NCBI RefSeq assembly: GCF_030272615.1 | Contig: NC_081406.1 | Location: forward strand, 237,563,922-237,627,921 | DNA: 64,000 nucleotides | Source: Cryptomeria japonica | Lineage: Eukaryota; Streptophyta; Pinopsida; Cupressales; Cupressaceae | Reading direction: 5' to 3' | The notes under the pieces: generated by a model | Database searches by the model: none | What the model was told of the DNA's origin: nothing | What the model saw: only the letters and a program-made list of their open reading frames with translations | Shown: piece after piece, positions 1 through 11,443 of the stretch | Position numbering within the stretch: the stretch's first letter is position 1 | Layout of the letters: every line of letters starts with the position of its first letter | Program-made: the position numbers and the translations under genes

Positions 1-559
1 TTAGTTGGAATGTGAGAGAAAAAGGAGGAAGGGGAGTCCAAGTGGCAAGGTGCTCACCTTGACTAAAGATAAAGACCCCAAGAATATAGAATGGCTGGAG
101 GAGATTTAGGAAATGTTGGACAAGTGGAAGTTGATCAAGATGATGTGGAGACAAACTCCTCCAAAGATGTAGGAGTTATGGAGAGAATATAGGGAAGTTG
201 AGAATTAAGTGTATGTACTCAACCTCTCAACTAGGAAATAGAGGTTAAGATTTAATATGGCTAATTAATAATTGGACATAATTAATTTGTTTAGCCACAT
301 AAATATGAGTTGGCAAGGTTGAGTGATGTGGAGATGAAGTGAGGTGGAAAAGGAAATTTAAATAGTTGTAGAATTATTTATTTGTTGAAGACTTTAGAAG
401 AATTGATAATGCATGATTAAATAATTAATATTTAATAAGATTGAAAAGGAAGAAAGACTAAATGAATTAAATAAATTAACTTTTCAATTTGATTATTTAA
501 TATAAGAATATTTATTAAATATTTATTTAATTAATCATAACCATGTTTGAGTGTATACA
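1..559 (-). repeat. 3' LTR of element A (partial, cut by window start)
   Basis: Bases 213-559 match 53255-53607 closely. The LTR terminus on the minus strand is TGTATACACTCAA at 559, next to the purine tract at 560-572. Bases 1-212 have no partner in the window because the matching part of the right LTR was lost. No coding sequence is seen. Confidence 0.75.
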
Positions 560-863
560 TTTTGCCCCTTTGAAATATTGTTGGAACAACATTGTTTCAA
601 AGAAAAATCAAGTCTCAATTTTTATTGTCCGTGACATTTGACAAAGTGTCAATAGCATGCCCCCTTGGGAGATTGATTGTGAAATTTTGCAAAAATGAGT
701 TGAGCGATTAATCTCACGATAAAATGATGAAAAGTGTGGATTAGAAATCCCTTAGCAAGATAAAATTATTTTGAAAAATAAAAATGCCCCTCTCCTTTCT
801 AAAAATTAATTTCCCCATTAGGTCAAAAAAGGGAATTATACAATCCATGGATGGGCCCATGTA
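560..863 (-). other. Element A polypurine tract and distal tail
   Basis: The minus strand reads CAAAGGGGCAAAA at 572-560, a polypurine tract touching the 3' LTR. It is very similar to the tract of element B (CAAAGAGGGGCAAAA at 21241-21255). The rest is AT-rich non-coding tail that continues at 27339 beyond Copia element 1. Confidence 0.65.
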
Positions 864-2325
864 TGATGGTATGATGAATCAATAAGGATTTGGACTAATA
901 CTGAGAGGGGGGGGGGGTTAATTAGTAGATAGAAAACTGACTAGACTTTTCTCCAAACTCAAAAACAACCTCTCAAGACAAAATAAAAACTGACTGGTGC
1001 AAACACTGAACTACAAATTGCAATATCACTGTCAAGTATACCAGTTGATAGTCATAAAAGAATAATAGTTAAACAACTCTGAAACTCTCAAACCTTTTGC
1101 CCAAAACATCAAAATACTTTATTGACAAAAGTAAAAGCACATTTCAGATTGTTGCCAGTCAATATATCATATCTAAGTTGATTTAGCAGTTAAGAAAATT
1201 AACCATACCAAACATAACCACAAAAACATTCACCACTTGACACAATGATTTTGATGTGGAAACCCAAATGGGAAAAACCATGATGGGGATGAATACCCAC
1301 AAGTTTTCTGAACTCTTTTGAAGTTCGCACTATTAGGAGCCAAGCCTTTTAAAGCTTTACAATAAGTCCTGTTAAGAATAGATCCTATTAGGGAGCACCC
1401 GGTTAAGGGATTGACTATAATGCCCTATTAGAAGCAATACCCTGTTAGGAGTAACCTCGGTAGAGGATTTTAAATCCAAGCTAATTGATCACCTGGTTAG
1501 AGGATTTAGATAACACTAAGCTTGTTAGAGCTTACCCGGTTAAGGGATTTGATTGTTGTAATTGTTAGAGAACAACAAGGGTTTGCTGATCTGGTGAATA
1601 TCACTACTTTGCTTGATCAGATCCTTTTCATGCTCCTATATGCCTTTACACATACTATAGATACATCTCTTGGTTCGAAAACCAATCACTCTTACATTCA
1701 ACCAAAATTGCCAATACTACAACAAAACAACTCATCGACCTTATAAGAAAAACAATAGGTCGGTAACACATCACAAACCTCAGATCTCATAGAGATTACA
1801 AACAAATTGGTTCAAGTATGACCGTTGGATTACATAGAAATTATTGCACATCATTCAAGGCAACCTCGACCTCTCCTTGATCACCACTTCATCGATCTCT
1901 ATAACCTATCATGTAGTTTCCACTTCACACAATGAACTTGCTCATTCCCAAGATAAAACTATTATCTGTATGCATCAAGAAACATTTGAAACTCTTCTCA
2001 TACAAAATGCATATGTGGTATAATCATTACTGTAGACACCTAAAAATGGTCAACGCTTGCGGAGTCATATTTTAACATTTGCGCATTGCCTCATTTTAGG
2101 TTTTTGCATCGCATTAACATTTCTCCTATGATTCGCACTTGGTCTTTATCATTTGCGAACATCGAGTCATTCTTCTACATTCTTCAATCATCTCGTCCTC
2201 AAATTTGGTCTTGTCGACAACATTATCCAATCATGATTTTGATCGAACTTATCTTGTTGCATCAATGTGCGTGCTAATTTGTTATCATTTTGGACATCGT
2301 CAATCCTAATTAGGGTTTTGTCCTC

Positions 2326-2620
2326 TTATCAATCTTGTCGATTTGCGATCAATTTGTCATTGATCGATGTCCTCTTATCAATCTTATCAATCTTGTTGAT
2401 TTATCATCAATCCTTCAATCTTGTCGTTTTAATGATCGATTTGTCATCGATCGTTGTCATGTTCGATCTTGTCATTTTGCGATTGATTTGTCATCAGTCA
2501 TGGTCATTTTCAATCCTATCGTTTTGCAATCTATTTTGTCATCGACCCTTGTTCGCTTGTCAATTTTGTCATTTTGCGATCATTTAGCTATCAGTTGTTG
2601 TCTGTCTCAATTGTGTCAAT
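2326..2620 (+). repeat. Degenerate 47-50 bp tandem repeat in the solo LTR
   Basis: Units built on TTTTGCGATC...TTTGTCATCGATC recur with starts near 2427, 2475, 2522 and 2572, plus weaker units before 2427. The open frames seen here come from this low-complexity repeat and are not taken as genes. Confidence 0.55.
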
Positions 2621-3227
2621 TTGGATCAATTTGTCATTGTTCCTCATCAATTGGCGTATTTATCAATCAAATCATTTAATCAGAATCATGATCGATATCA
2701 ATTATCCTTCATCAAGACCTAATTGTCATTCTCGAATTTCTAATTCATCTTCTAGGGTTTCGTGATTTAATCATTTAACCTTGTTTGTCATTTCTTCCTC
2801 TAGGATTAATAAATTATTTATTTATCCTAAGTCTTCTCATTACAATTAAATATTCATTTAATTGACTAATTATTCCTCTTTGTGAATGAATTAATTAATA
2901 AATGAAAAATTATTGATTAATTCACTAATTTCTAATTTCATCATTTCTAAATTCTTAATTTCCACCTATTTTCTAATTTCCTAATTGCAATTTCCACCTA
3001 ATTAACTTGTCTCTAGTTCTCCCTATTTTTGTGCTTCATGCGTCATACTCTTGACATAGCAAGATGTCATAAGGTCCTAGTTTTCTAACCTTTGTATTGG
3101 CAATATGTCATAATTCATGACATAGAAGGTGTCATAACCTTCTTCTTTTCACTCAATTGTGCCAATTTTGAAATCAATTGCCTAAATATCAATTTCATGC
3201 TAATCTTGTCTTTTTCTCCAATTTCTC

Positions 3228-3235
3228 TATAAATT
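3228..3235 (+). promoter_or_regulatory. Putative TATA box of the solo LTR
   Basis: TATAAATT follows a pyrimidine-rich stretch in the second half of the LTR, as in element B's LTR (TATAAAT at 5789). This agrees with plus orientation. Confidence 0.4.
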
Positions 3236-3832
3236 GGATGAATTTCTTCACTCAAATCCCCTTGATTCTTAATTCCTATCAGACTATCGAACTTATGCTT
3301 CTAGTACTCTTGAGCTTTTCATCAAAGTCAATCTTGCTTTCAATTGTATGTGCACTTGTAGGTGAGATCCACAAATCCATTTGAAGAGGAAAGAAGAACA
3401 ATGGAGCCGCATGGAAGAAGCATCCAAATTGTTATCTGGTTTGCATGATATTTGCTTTTGAATGCTTTGTTTTTATGTCTCTATTGAGTGTGCTTAGGAT
3501 TAGATCATTGCAATGTGTGATTGAGCTAATAATGAATAATATGTCCTTTTATATATTGCTTTGATAATTCCTAATTCCTATGCTACAATTACCTCTCATC
3601 ATTTGATCATAAACCAATACAACCGATTCACCAAGCTCCATTGGTTAGGGTTTGGCACATCAACAGGTAGGGTTTACCAATTGATCTCACTTCTTGTCTA
3701 GTAATACCAGTTTCCTTCACAAGCTCACTTACCGGTTGCAAAACAATATTATTACAACATCATTACTAGTTATAATTGACATCAATGACAACATAATAGT
3801 TCATCAATGCAATCTTCATGCAAATGTCAACA

Positions 3833-4176
3833 ATCTCCCCCTTTGGCATTGATGGCAATACAAGTATCAATGCCCTTGATTGTTGTGATTGTGAATAGAA
3901 ATCCTAGTTTACATTTTACCATGTACTCTCCTTCAACTGAGTCTCCATGTCTTCAGTTGGTAACTGGCTATAGATCTTCTCTTTGTCAATCATATAGTTC
4001 TTCTCCCCCTTTGACAACAATGCCAAAGGGAAAGTAAAACATGCAGTGTCATACTTCACTATTCTACATCAGCAAACTGCAACTTGATGCTCTCCTTGTG
4101 GAATAACTCCACTCTACACCTATCTCGCTTCAAGATTCTTCAATTAGCTCCAAGACTGATGTATTCCACACCTTGC
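3833..4176 (-). other. Copia element 1 polypurine tract and 3' untranslated region
   Basis: Next to the left LTR the minus strand reads GCCAAAGGGGGAGAT (3847-3833), a polypurine tract. The rest up to the stop of the RNase H frame is non-coding and contains a second CCAAAGGGGGA-like stretch near 4005-4030. Confidence 0.6.
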
Positions 4177-4916
4177 TCAATTGACCTCATGTAGGGGCAC
4201 AACCCCTAGCTGACCTCTAAGATACTCAAAAGTAGTCTTAAGCAGAGGTTTAGTAAAGATATCTTCTAGTTGCTCCTTGGTAGATACATGTTCCAATAAC
4301 ACATCTTTACTCTGCACTTTCTCTCTCAAGAAATGATATTTTAGCTCAATATGCCTGGTTATAGCATGCAACACTGGGTTCTTTGAGATATTTATTGCAC
4401 TAGTGTTGTCACATAAAATCTTTACAGGTTTTGTGATCTTCAGCTTGAATCTTTCCACAATGTGTTTCATCCAAATTGCCTAGGTACAATTCATATACGC
4501 TGCAACATACTTAGCTTCAGCTGTGGACTGTGATATACAACTCTACTTCTTGGTGCTCCAAGATACAAGTCTTCCTCCAAGAAACAATGCACCACTGGTT
4601 GTGATCTTCCTATTATCAACATTACCTACCCAGTCTACATTTGTATAGACCTTCAAGTCAAAGTACCTGCATATGGATACCATAATCCATAGTCAATAGT
4701 ACCTTTCAAATATCTGAATATTCTCTTGGTTTCTATCAAGCATGTCTCCTTTGGATTCTTCTATAATCTGGAAACTAAACCCACTGCATGAGAAATATTT
4801 GGTCTATTGTGAACTACATAATGCAGTTTCCCTATCATTGATCTGTACCCCTTTTCATCAACAGATGCAGCTTCATCCTCCTTAGATAGTTTACAACCTG
4901 TAACCATTGTTGCCCC
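4177..4916 (-). pseudogene. Copia element 1 RT end and RNase H (fragment)
   Basis: The minus strand encodes the end of the Copia reverse transcriptase and the RNase H. Visible motifs include GYRSMIGKLHYVV, DWVGNVDN, STAEAKYVAA, LCDNTSAI and a C-terminal HIELKYHFLRE segment, all typical of plant Copia RNase H. Two in-frame TAG codons stand where the family has Gln (after SWSTKK and after YMNCT). The usual STAEAEY motif has Glu changed to Lys. The open C-terminal part is 4470-4177. The 5' side of the gene is at 22547 and beyond, on the far side of element B. Confidence 0.8.
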
Positions 4917-5572
4917 TGTAGAAACTTAAAAATAATTATTTTTAATTCTTCACATAATTAATTAATTAATTATGTTAATTCAAATTCTCAATATTAATTA
5001 AATATAATTAATATTGTCACTATAGTATGTGACTGATTTATTTAATAAATCAACCCCTTTCTTTATTCTTCTAAAAAATTAAATCCTCACAAATCTTCCT
5101 CTTGGCTAATTAATTTCAATTAACTAGTTAACCTACATGATTCCTACAAATCATCTTCTTAATTCATCATTAACCTAATAAATTCTTCTAGAAACTCCCT
5201 AAAACTCACTTAACCTTATTCTTCTAATTTTTAATTCCCTCCACTCATTCTCTCTCCTAGTCAGATCTTCCTACAAATCCTAATCCCACCTAACACTTCC
5301 TCTAATCCCCCTCCTAATGAATTACTAATGGATAATCATCATGATTAGCTACAAGTCAACTCCTTGTCCCTTCCATCCAACCACTAGCTTTTAATGCTCT
5401 TTTCCTAGGTGAATGTGAGATTTTCAAAATTTCACAATCCTCTAGGCATCTCCTCTCCCAAGGAATTTTTAATTCCTTCTTATTCCTCCAATCCCCATAA
5501 TTATCCCTTTTTGGAGAATTTTAAATTCCTCCTCCCCATTCTTCAAGGAATGTCACATCCCTTGCTCCTCTC

Positions 5573-5647
5573 AAGGCACATTGGGAAGTCTTCCCAATGC
5601 ACCTTGCTCTTCTAAAGGTACCTTGGGAAGTCTTCCCAATGTACCTT
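5573..5647 (+). repeat. Two adjacent palindromes in element B LTR
   Basis: Two near-perfect inverted repeats lie at 5573-5605 and 5615-5647. Each is centred on GGGAAGTCTTCCC and bounded by AAGG and CCTT. The same pair is kept in the 3' LTR at 21916-21948 and 21958-21990. They lie about 140-215 bp upstream of the TATA box, so they could be a U3 regulatory module. That role is inferred. Confidence 0.6.
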
Positions 5648-5788
5648 GAGGAGTGTGGAGACAAGGAATGCCTTTAAGGAATATCTCTTGGTCTCCACAC
5701 CCTCTCTTGGGCCTTGTGGGAGCTCACAAGCAATCCTAGCTCTTCATCTTGAATCCATCCTAGCCATCCATTTTTCCTCTTCTCTTCC

Positions 5789-5795
5789 TATAAAT
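5789..5795 (+). promoter_or_regulatory. TATA box of element B 5' LTR
   Basis: TATAAAT in a pyrimidine-rich context, conserved in the 3' LTR at 22132-22138. It is the likely core promoter for the gag-pol transcript, with the RNA start some 25-35 bp downstream. Confidence 0.55.
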
Positions 5796-6191
5796 TGAGG
5801 ATTTCATCCCTTCATTCTTCATCTCCAAATTCAGTAATCTTATGCTACCCTTTTGAGCCTAGGAAATCATCTTAGCAACCTTATAATGTCCAAATCATAT
5901 CTCATCCACACTTAACCATTTTATCCATATCATCCTCCTAAAATCCATTTCATATTGTGCACAACATTGGAGAGCCATCCACATCAAGCAAGAAAGAGGA
6001 GCATATCAAGTGGAGCATCATCCAAGGGTGCCTTAACTTAATCAAGCTCCATCTGAAGGAGAAGGTATTGGTTTGTGAGGTATATGCATTTGTCCTTGTT
6101 TTGAGCATTTCAAATTATGTCTTTGGATTATATGTTTGATTTGCATATTCGTTATCTATCCCTCCTCACAAGTATTTTCCCCTCTTTATTC

Positions 6192-6211
6192 TGGTACACC
6201 CGATGGGACCC
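6192..6211 (+). other. Primer binding site of element B
   Basis: TGGTACACCCGATGGGACCC lies three bases after the LTR. It aligns at 14 of 20 positions with element A's primer site (TGGTGCCCACCGTGGGGCCC), the type found in plant Tat elements. The priming tRNA is not assigned. Confidence 0.65.
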
Positions 6212-6239
6212 ACATCCCTAAAAACTAATAATTTTTGTG

Positions 6240-6840
6240 AGTTTTTGTGAGTCGTGAGACGCAGGTTCCGGAACAGCATGAGAGACTGCAAATCAGTGTG
6301 AGCGCCTCAGGTTTAATGTGACAAAAAACTTATTTTGGCGCAGCATAGGCGTATCAATGCAAGCGCACATGCATCAGTGCGATCGCATCCTAACATGGAA
6401 ATTTTTTTTCTTTTCGCTTCTAAAAATTTAAAATTTTCACTCTTTGTCTATTTCTTTGCATGTACGTAGGCGTTTCGGCACGAGCGCAGGCGTTTTAGCA
6501 CATCCGATTCAAACTAGCGCGATTGCTTTTTCAAAAATTCTCGCTTTGTTATTTGGAATTGAATTTTGAAATTTTGCTCACTAACTCCTACCAATCTCTA
6601 CTTTTTAGTTTCAGCACAAGCGCAAGCATTTCAGCGTGAGTGTAGGCATTTGGATGTGAGTGTTTCCAACTAGCACGATAGACAGGTATAAAATCCCTTC
6701 CTATTTTGTGTGATCTGTCAATTTGTTTACTGGTTTTATTTGGTTCAGCGCTTACGCAGGCATTTCGGTGCTTGCACAGGTGTTTCGGCACGGGTGACTG
6801 CACTTTAGCACGTGCGCTATATGTGCAGTATAGTTAGGAC
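6240..6840 (+). repeat. Degenerate TTTCAGCGCGAGCGC-type motif array in the leader
   Basis: Short phrases such as GGCGTTTCGGCACGAGCGCAG, GCATTTCAGCGTGAGTG and TTTTAGCAC recur irregularly, giving a local excess of GCGC and CpG in AT-rich DNA. The same type of motif occurs inverted at 19500-19815, and as TAGCGCATTT in element A. Confidence 0.65.
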
Positions 6841-8531
6841 TAATTTCTATCTTTTTAGTTTTGTAGCTTAATCTGACCGTCCAAAACTTAGAAAATAAAA
6901 AAAAACTACTAATCCCACTGTTTTGCAGGTTGCCTAAGTAGATTCAACCAAATATTGTGCATTTATTTAAATTAGGCACCTAGATATTAATTAAAATGGA
7001 ATGAACCATTGTCTTGTGTGTCTTTAAGAAAAGCGTAAAGGTAGGAGAGTATGCTCTCATCTTGTTTAATTGCGTGTTTACCTCTAGCGGGCCTGCCCTC
7101 CCAACTTGCTCTTTAAGAAGGTAAGAGGGGAATGACCCAAGTGAGTACACCTGGACTTGGGGTTCCCAACTCACTATAATAAATAGGCCAATGACTATGA
7201 GAGGGTCAATGGTTGGGGATATATGAGAGTTCACTCTCACATTGGGTGCTTAGTAGGATCTTAGAGATCTCAATCACGCTTGCGTGGTTACTAAGTTCTT
7301 GGTGCTTTGTTGGGATATAGGCCTCAATTGCGCTTGCACAACTGTGAAGGGTAGATCCTCATGGGAAGACTTACTAAACACTTTGTTCATAGTGGCCAAA
7401 AAACCTTCTAGTCATTGGTGCAGGAGGTTGGACCTCCGAAGCCACCCATATTTTTATGGCCCTTAGTAGAGACACAAAGTTCGCCATGAGGAGTTTTTAT
7501 GGGAATTGATGTTTGGCTGCTCTAGGTGAGCGTAGCTGGGAAACTGATTGAGATCCAATGACTATAGTCCTTTCTAGCCTTAAGAGTGTTGTATATGAGC
7601 ATAAGTTTCTTTGAATCCAATTGCATTTGATCGTTGTGTTTGCTTCGTTTGATACATACTTGCCAAGAGAAGACTAAAAACACATCATTATCCTCAAACA
7701 CTTTGCAAAACATTTGTCTAGACACAAACAATTATCCAAGTTATTACCCACACAAAGTCCAAAATTGCGTCAAAACTTTGTCCGTCCCATGTCTCATAAG
7801 CCTAAGTGAGAAACTAAGAGTTCGTACTCTCCATCAAGGTTTAGACTCGTCCGTTAACACACCAATTATTGTCAAAATCAGGGTGGTCGTATCCCTTCAT
7901 ACAACTTTGCCATTCGAGTCAATCCTCTATTGAGTCATGTTCATGCCAAGAACAACCTAGTCATCAAGTTTCTTCTAAGTCATCACTATCACGCCTCCTC
8001 AATCAATCATCCTCAAATTTCCCAAGGACTTAGCACATCAAATCAATCTCCCTCCACTATCAAATCAATTATCAAAATCCAAATCCAATCATCCTCTAAT
8101 CCAATTTAACCTCACGTTAAAGTTACATGCCTTGTGAAATATCATTTAGATTTCATCATTAATCAATTGGCTCTCATGCTTGAAGGAGAATCCTCTTCGA
8201 GTACCTTTTTCCTAATCCTTTTTGAGTCGATCAAGACTCTTGACTCACATCTTTACTTTGCTTAGGGTCATTAGTCAACCCTTGGTATAAGAGAGGCTTT
8301 TTAATCATCAATCCAAGGTCTAAATTCTACCCAACTTGGTCATCACCTTGCTTGTGGTTGCGTCCACCACCTAAAATCCTCATCCAAGGACTAAGGTGTC
8401 AAATCCTAATCAAATCCGAGCTCTAATCCAAGAACCCCCACCAATCAACAAAATCCAAAATTCCACAAATATCTTGCCAAGTCCTTTCATCACAAATTTC
8501 TCCCTCCAAACTTTTTGAAGGTTATTCGTGT

Positions 8532-10784
8532 ATGGTCACAACTCGATCCCAAAAGAGAAAGATTACTGAACAACAATATGGCATGTTAGACATTAGTGTC
8601 CTATATGAAGATCCCACACAAGATCCTACACAAAGTGGGCAACCTAGCAATCAAGATCAAAGCCAAAATCCTAACATGGTTAGCCAAGATGAACTTTCTT
8701 TGGAAGTGCAAACTTTCCTAGCGGATTCTTATAACCAAGAGATGATGGAAAATTTTATTCAAGACAATCCTACTGCACTTCTGAAAACTCTCCTTAAAAA
8801 TGGAGCTCAACTTCTACCTAAAATTAATAGATCCGATCTCGCCCAACAACCACAAGGAGACCTCGCTCCCACACAAAGTGTTGCACCTATTATTCAAACT
8901 CAATTAATTGCAGCCCCATCAATCATCCGAGCTCAATCAATGCCAACCACGACACCTCCCACCATGGTCTCCATCCCACCTTCTTCCTCCTTACCATCTA
9001 TACCACTATCACATCCGATCTCATCTATTCTCCAACACACTTCTATACCACCTCCTTCCATTCAACCACATATTTCTACTCCACAAACTTCCCTGCCTGC
9101 CAAAAATGTTGCAAGTTTTATCCGGGCCGTACTCAATCCCATCACAACAATTTGCGGACCGCAACCAACTATCACACAAATCCCTGTGACATCAGTCCTC
9201 ACATCCCATGTTCCCACCTCCTCATCATATCAATATATTGGTGGTGGTGCACCTTCTTTGGCTCATCCAATTCTTGGGGCAAATACAACTCATCATTATC
9301 AAAGTCCACAACAAGACCTCATCAAGGAAATTCAAGACATGAAAAATATCATCAAGGACATGAAAGAAAGGACTAATAAAAGGAAAACTTACTTGTTCAA
9401 AGAGTTTTTCCCTTGTTCTTACGACCCGTCTATATCAGTTGGACCCTACCTCCCATGATTTGAGATCCCCAAATTCACTAGGTATGAAGGCAAAGGAGAC
9501 CCCCGCGACCATGTCCAAGAATTCCACATCTTATGCCAAGAAGTCTCCTATAGTGACCTTTATCTTCGCAGACTCTTTCCCAAGAGTCTCACGGAAGACA
9601 CCCTAGCATGGTTCTCATCTCTACCATGAGGTTCCATTGTCTCCTTTTCAAACTTGGCAGAAACATTTGTGGCCCACTATGCTTACAACATGGTTAATGA
9701 TGTTTCTATGATGGACCTATGCAATACAAAACAAAGGCCCAAAGAAACCTTCACCAATTTCCTACAAAGATGGCAACATCTTATCAAGAAATTCTAGTGG
9801 GACATGTGAGAACAACATCAAATTGAGCTATTTCAAAAGAACTTGGTGCCTGAACTTTCGAGACCCTTAATATCCCAATGTATCAAATCCTTCCAAAAAT
9901 TGACCGATAAGGGCCTAGCCCTCAAACGTGTCTTGTTGGAGGAAGGAACCTTGAAACATTACTAGAAGTTGACACAAAGTTCTTCCTCTTATCATAATGA
10001 CAACCCAAAATTCTGGTCTAAAAACAAAAACGTGGTCAATGATGGTGTAACTGATGCAAAGCGGGTCCAAACCATGGCCGCTCCCCCAAAATACACCACC
10101 AATAATCATCAATTCAATAATCAAAACAATTAAAATCAATCCCAAAAACCTCACAACAATGTCTCAATCCAGGGACGACCACCTCGATCGAATAACAGGA
10201 CTCCAAGAGACTTCACTCCTCTGGCCGAGCCTATTGAAATGGTGTTTCAAAAACTTGTCCAAGAAGGTGTAGTGGTTTTTCCAATCACTCACCCATTTGA
10301 CCCCAATCAACCTAAACCAAGATGGTATAACGAAAAATGAGTATTGTGAATACCATCGTATCAAGGTGCATGATACACGAAAATGTATGAAACTGAAAAT
10401 CTACATACAAGATCTCATTGATAGGGGTGAGATTGAAGTAGCAAATGCAAAACCTGGTAATAACAATGAAAAACTCAAAATGTACCAGGAACCCTTCCCG
10501 AAGCATGATAAAGGAAAAGGCTCATCATCTAACGCAATGGGTTATGACTACACTAATCACATAACCGGCTTTGATTTTTTAGTAGGTCGCATTGAACCTG
10601 CAGACAATCATGTCAATGTCATAACCATCCAAGGAGTTAATCCTCCTTCTTCCCAAAGTAGACCAAATCCTACTACGATAGTCATTCAAGGTGCCACGCC
10701 TTCCACCTCCCATTTCCAGAATGACTGCAATGTAACTACACGCCGAGGTAAAGTCACCATCCAAGGAGTCCCTCGCCCACCAAA
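8532..10784 (+). pseudogene. Element B gag (broken)
   Basis: It begins at ATG 8532 with MVTTRSQKRK, the start typical of Tat-type Gag. A Pro/Ser/Thr/Gln-rich segment follows, then a retrotransposon gag domain from about 9450 (motifs GDPRDHVQEFH, LFPKSLTEDTLAWFSSLP, YNMVNDVSMMDL), then a Cys/His finger (YCEYHRIKVHDTRKC, about 10340-10390). In-frame stops interrupt it near 9458, 9627, 9796 and 9808. At least the first three fit CGA-to-TGA or CAG-to-TAG changes. Gag forms the virus-like particle in the cytoplasm. No functional product is expected. Confidence 0.8.
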
Positions 10785-11443
10785 CCCCCCCCATGTCTTC
10801 CACCCACCGATATGACCTCCTTGACGAAGTTGGGAAGACCCCTACACAAATCTCCACTTTGGAACTTCTTAAGTCTTCCCCAGTACATAAAGAAATTTTG
10901 GAACAAGCCCTTCTTCAATCACATGTTCCTGATAACATCAACGCCACCCAATTCCAGCTCTCATTGAAAAACCTTGTTGCCCAGCAACACCTTGTATTTA
11001 CCTCCAAAGATGCTCCTGCAGATGAAGACCATAACAAACCTTTGCACATCGAAGCTCTTATCCACAAGAATAAGGTCAAACGTATCCTGATAGACAGTGG
11101 ATCTGGGCTTAATTTGTGTACATACAAATTAATAAAACAATTGGGACTTTCTGAGGATCTGGTAGACACATCAGGAAGGATCCCAATAAAGGTATATAAT
11201 GATGCGGAAAGAGTTTCAAAGGGCGTGATCACCTTACCTCTTCAAGTGGGCCCCATTACAATTGAAACCCCTTGCCAAGTACTAGATCTTGATCTCCCCT
11301 ACAACATTCTCCTCGGGCGGTCATGGATTCATTCCTTGCAGCCCTACCCTCCACCTATTACCAATGCATCAAATTCCCCTACAATGGAAGAGAGATCACT
11401 ATCAAAGGTGATCCCCAACCTTTTCAATATTGAAAACTATTAG
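10785..11443 (+). pseudogene. Element B aspartic protease
   Basis: The frame from 10793 encodes a retropepsin with ILIDSGSGLNL at about residues 98-108, so the catalytic DSG is intact. NILLGRSWIHSLQ follows near the end, matching the conserved ILGRPWI-type element of plant gypsy proteases. The frame changes from gag to protease exactly at a run of eight C (10785-10792). An indel in this run is a simple explanation for loss of the continuous gag-pol frame. Confidence 0.8.

Larger units (their letters stand above)
2031..3587 (+). mobile_element. Solo LTR of a Tat-like gypsy family
   Basis: The insertion starts TGTAGACACCTAAAAAT and ends GCTACA. It is flanked by the perfect 5-bp duplication ATTAC (2026-2030 and 3588-3592). 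The sibling LTR at 27090-27110 shows the empty site with a single ATTAC. The first 17 bases differ by one base from the start of element B's LTR, so a related Ty3/gypsy family is likely. Having one LTR, no internal region and an intact duplication fits LTR-LTR recombination. Its reading frames have no recognisable domain. Confidence 0.88.
864..3832 (-). repeat. 3' LTR of Copia element 1, interrupted by a solo LTR
   Basis: It matches 25965-27338 along its length apart from the 1557-bp insertion at 2031-3587. It starts TGATGGTATGAT and ends GTCAACA. Without the insertion and one copy of the 5-bp duplication it is about 1.4 kb. A G-run at 906-917 is part of the shared GAGAGGGGGG motif near the LTR start. 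Confidence 0.8.
4917..6188 (+). repeat. 5' LTR of element B
   Basis: 1272 bp, starting TGTAGAAACTT and ending CCCTCTTTA. The 3' copy ends CCCTCTTCA, so the canonical terminal CA has become TA here. It differs from the 3' LTR by scattered substitutions and small indels (identity not computed). Short frames inside it repeat in both LTRs and are not genes. Confidence 0.9.
6189..8531 (+). other. Element B untranslated leader
   Basis: 2.3 kb without a credible gene. The stretch 7370-7520 is recognisably homologous to element A's leader on the opposite strand (40260-40460), including the phrase GGGAATTGATG followed by TTGGCT. This supports A and B being sister families. The first 650 bp hold the GCGC motif array listed separately. 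The last 700 bp are rich in CAATCC and AAATCC phrases. Confidence 0.7.

Noticed and set aside
220-559. Possible MITE, since 213-559 and 53255-53607 are similar with weak inverted ends
   Set aside because: The purine tract at 560-572 and the primer site at 41364-41383 make them LTR ends of element A.
2086-2765. Cluster of overlapping plus-strand open frames (60-114 codons)
   Set aside because: They lie in a degenerate tandem repeat inside the solo LTR, have low-complexity translations in several frames at once, and show no domain.
5409-6139. Small frames repeated at 21752-22602
   Set aside because: They are parts of the two LTRs of element B, so repetition reflects LTR identity and not conserved genes.
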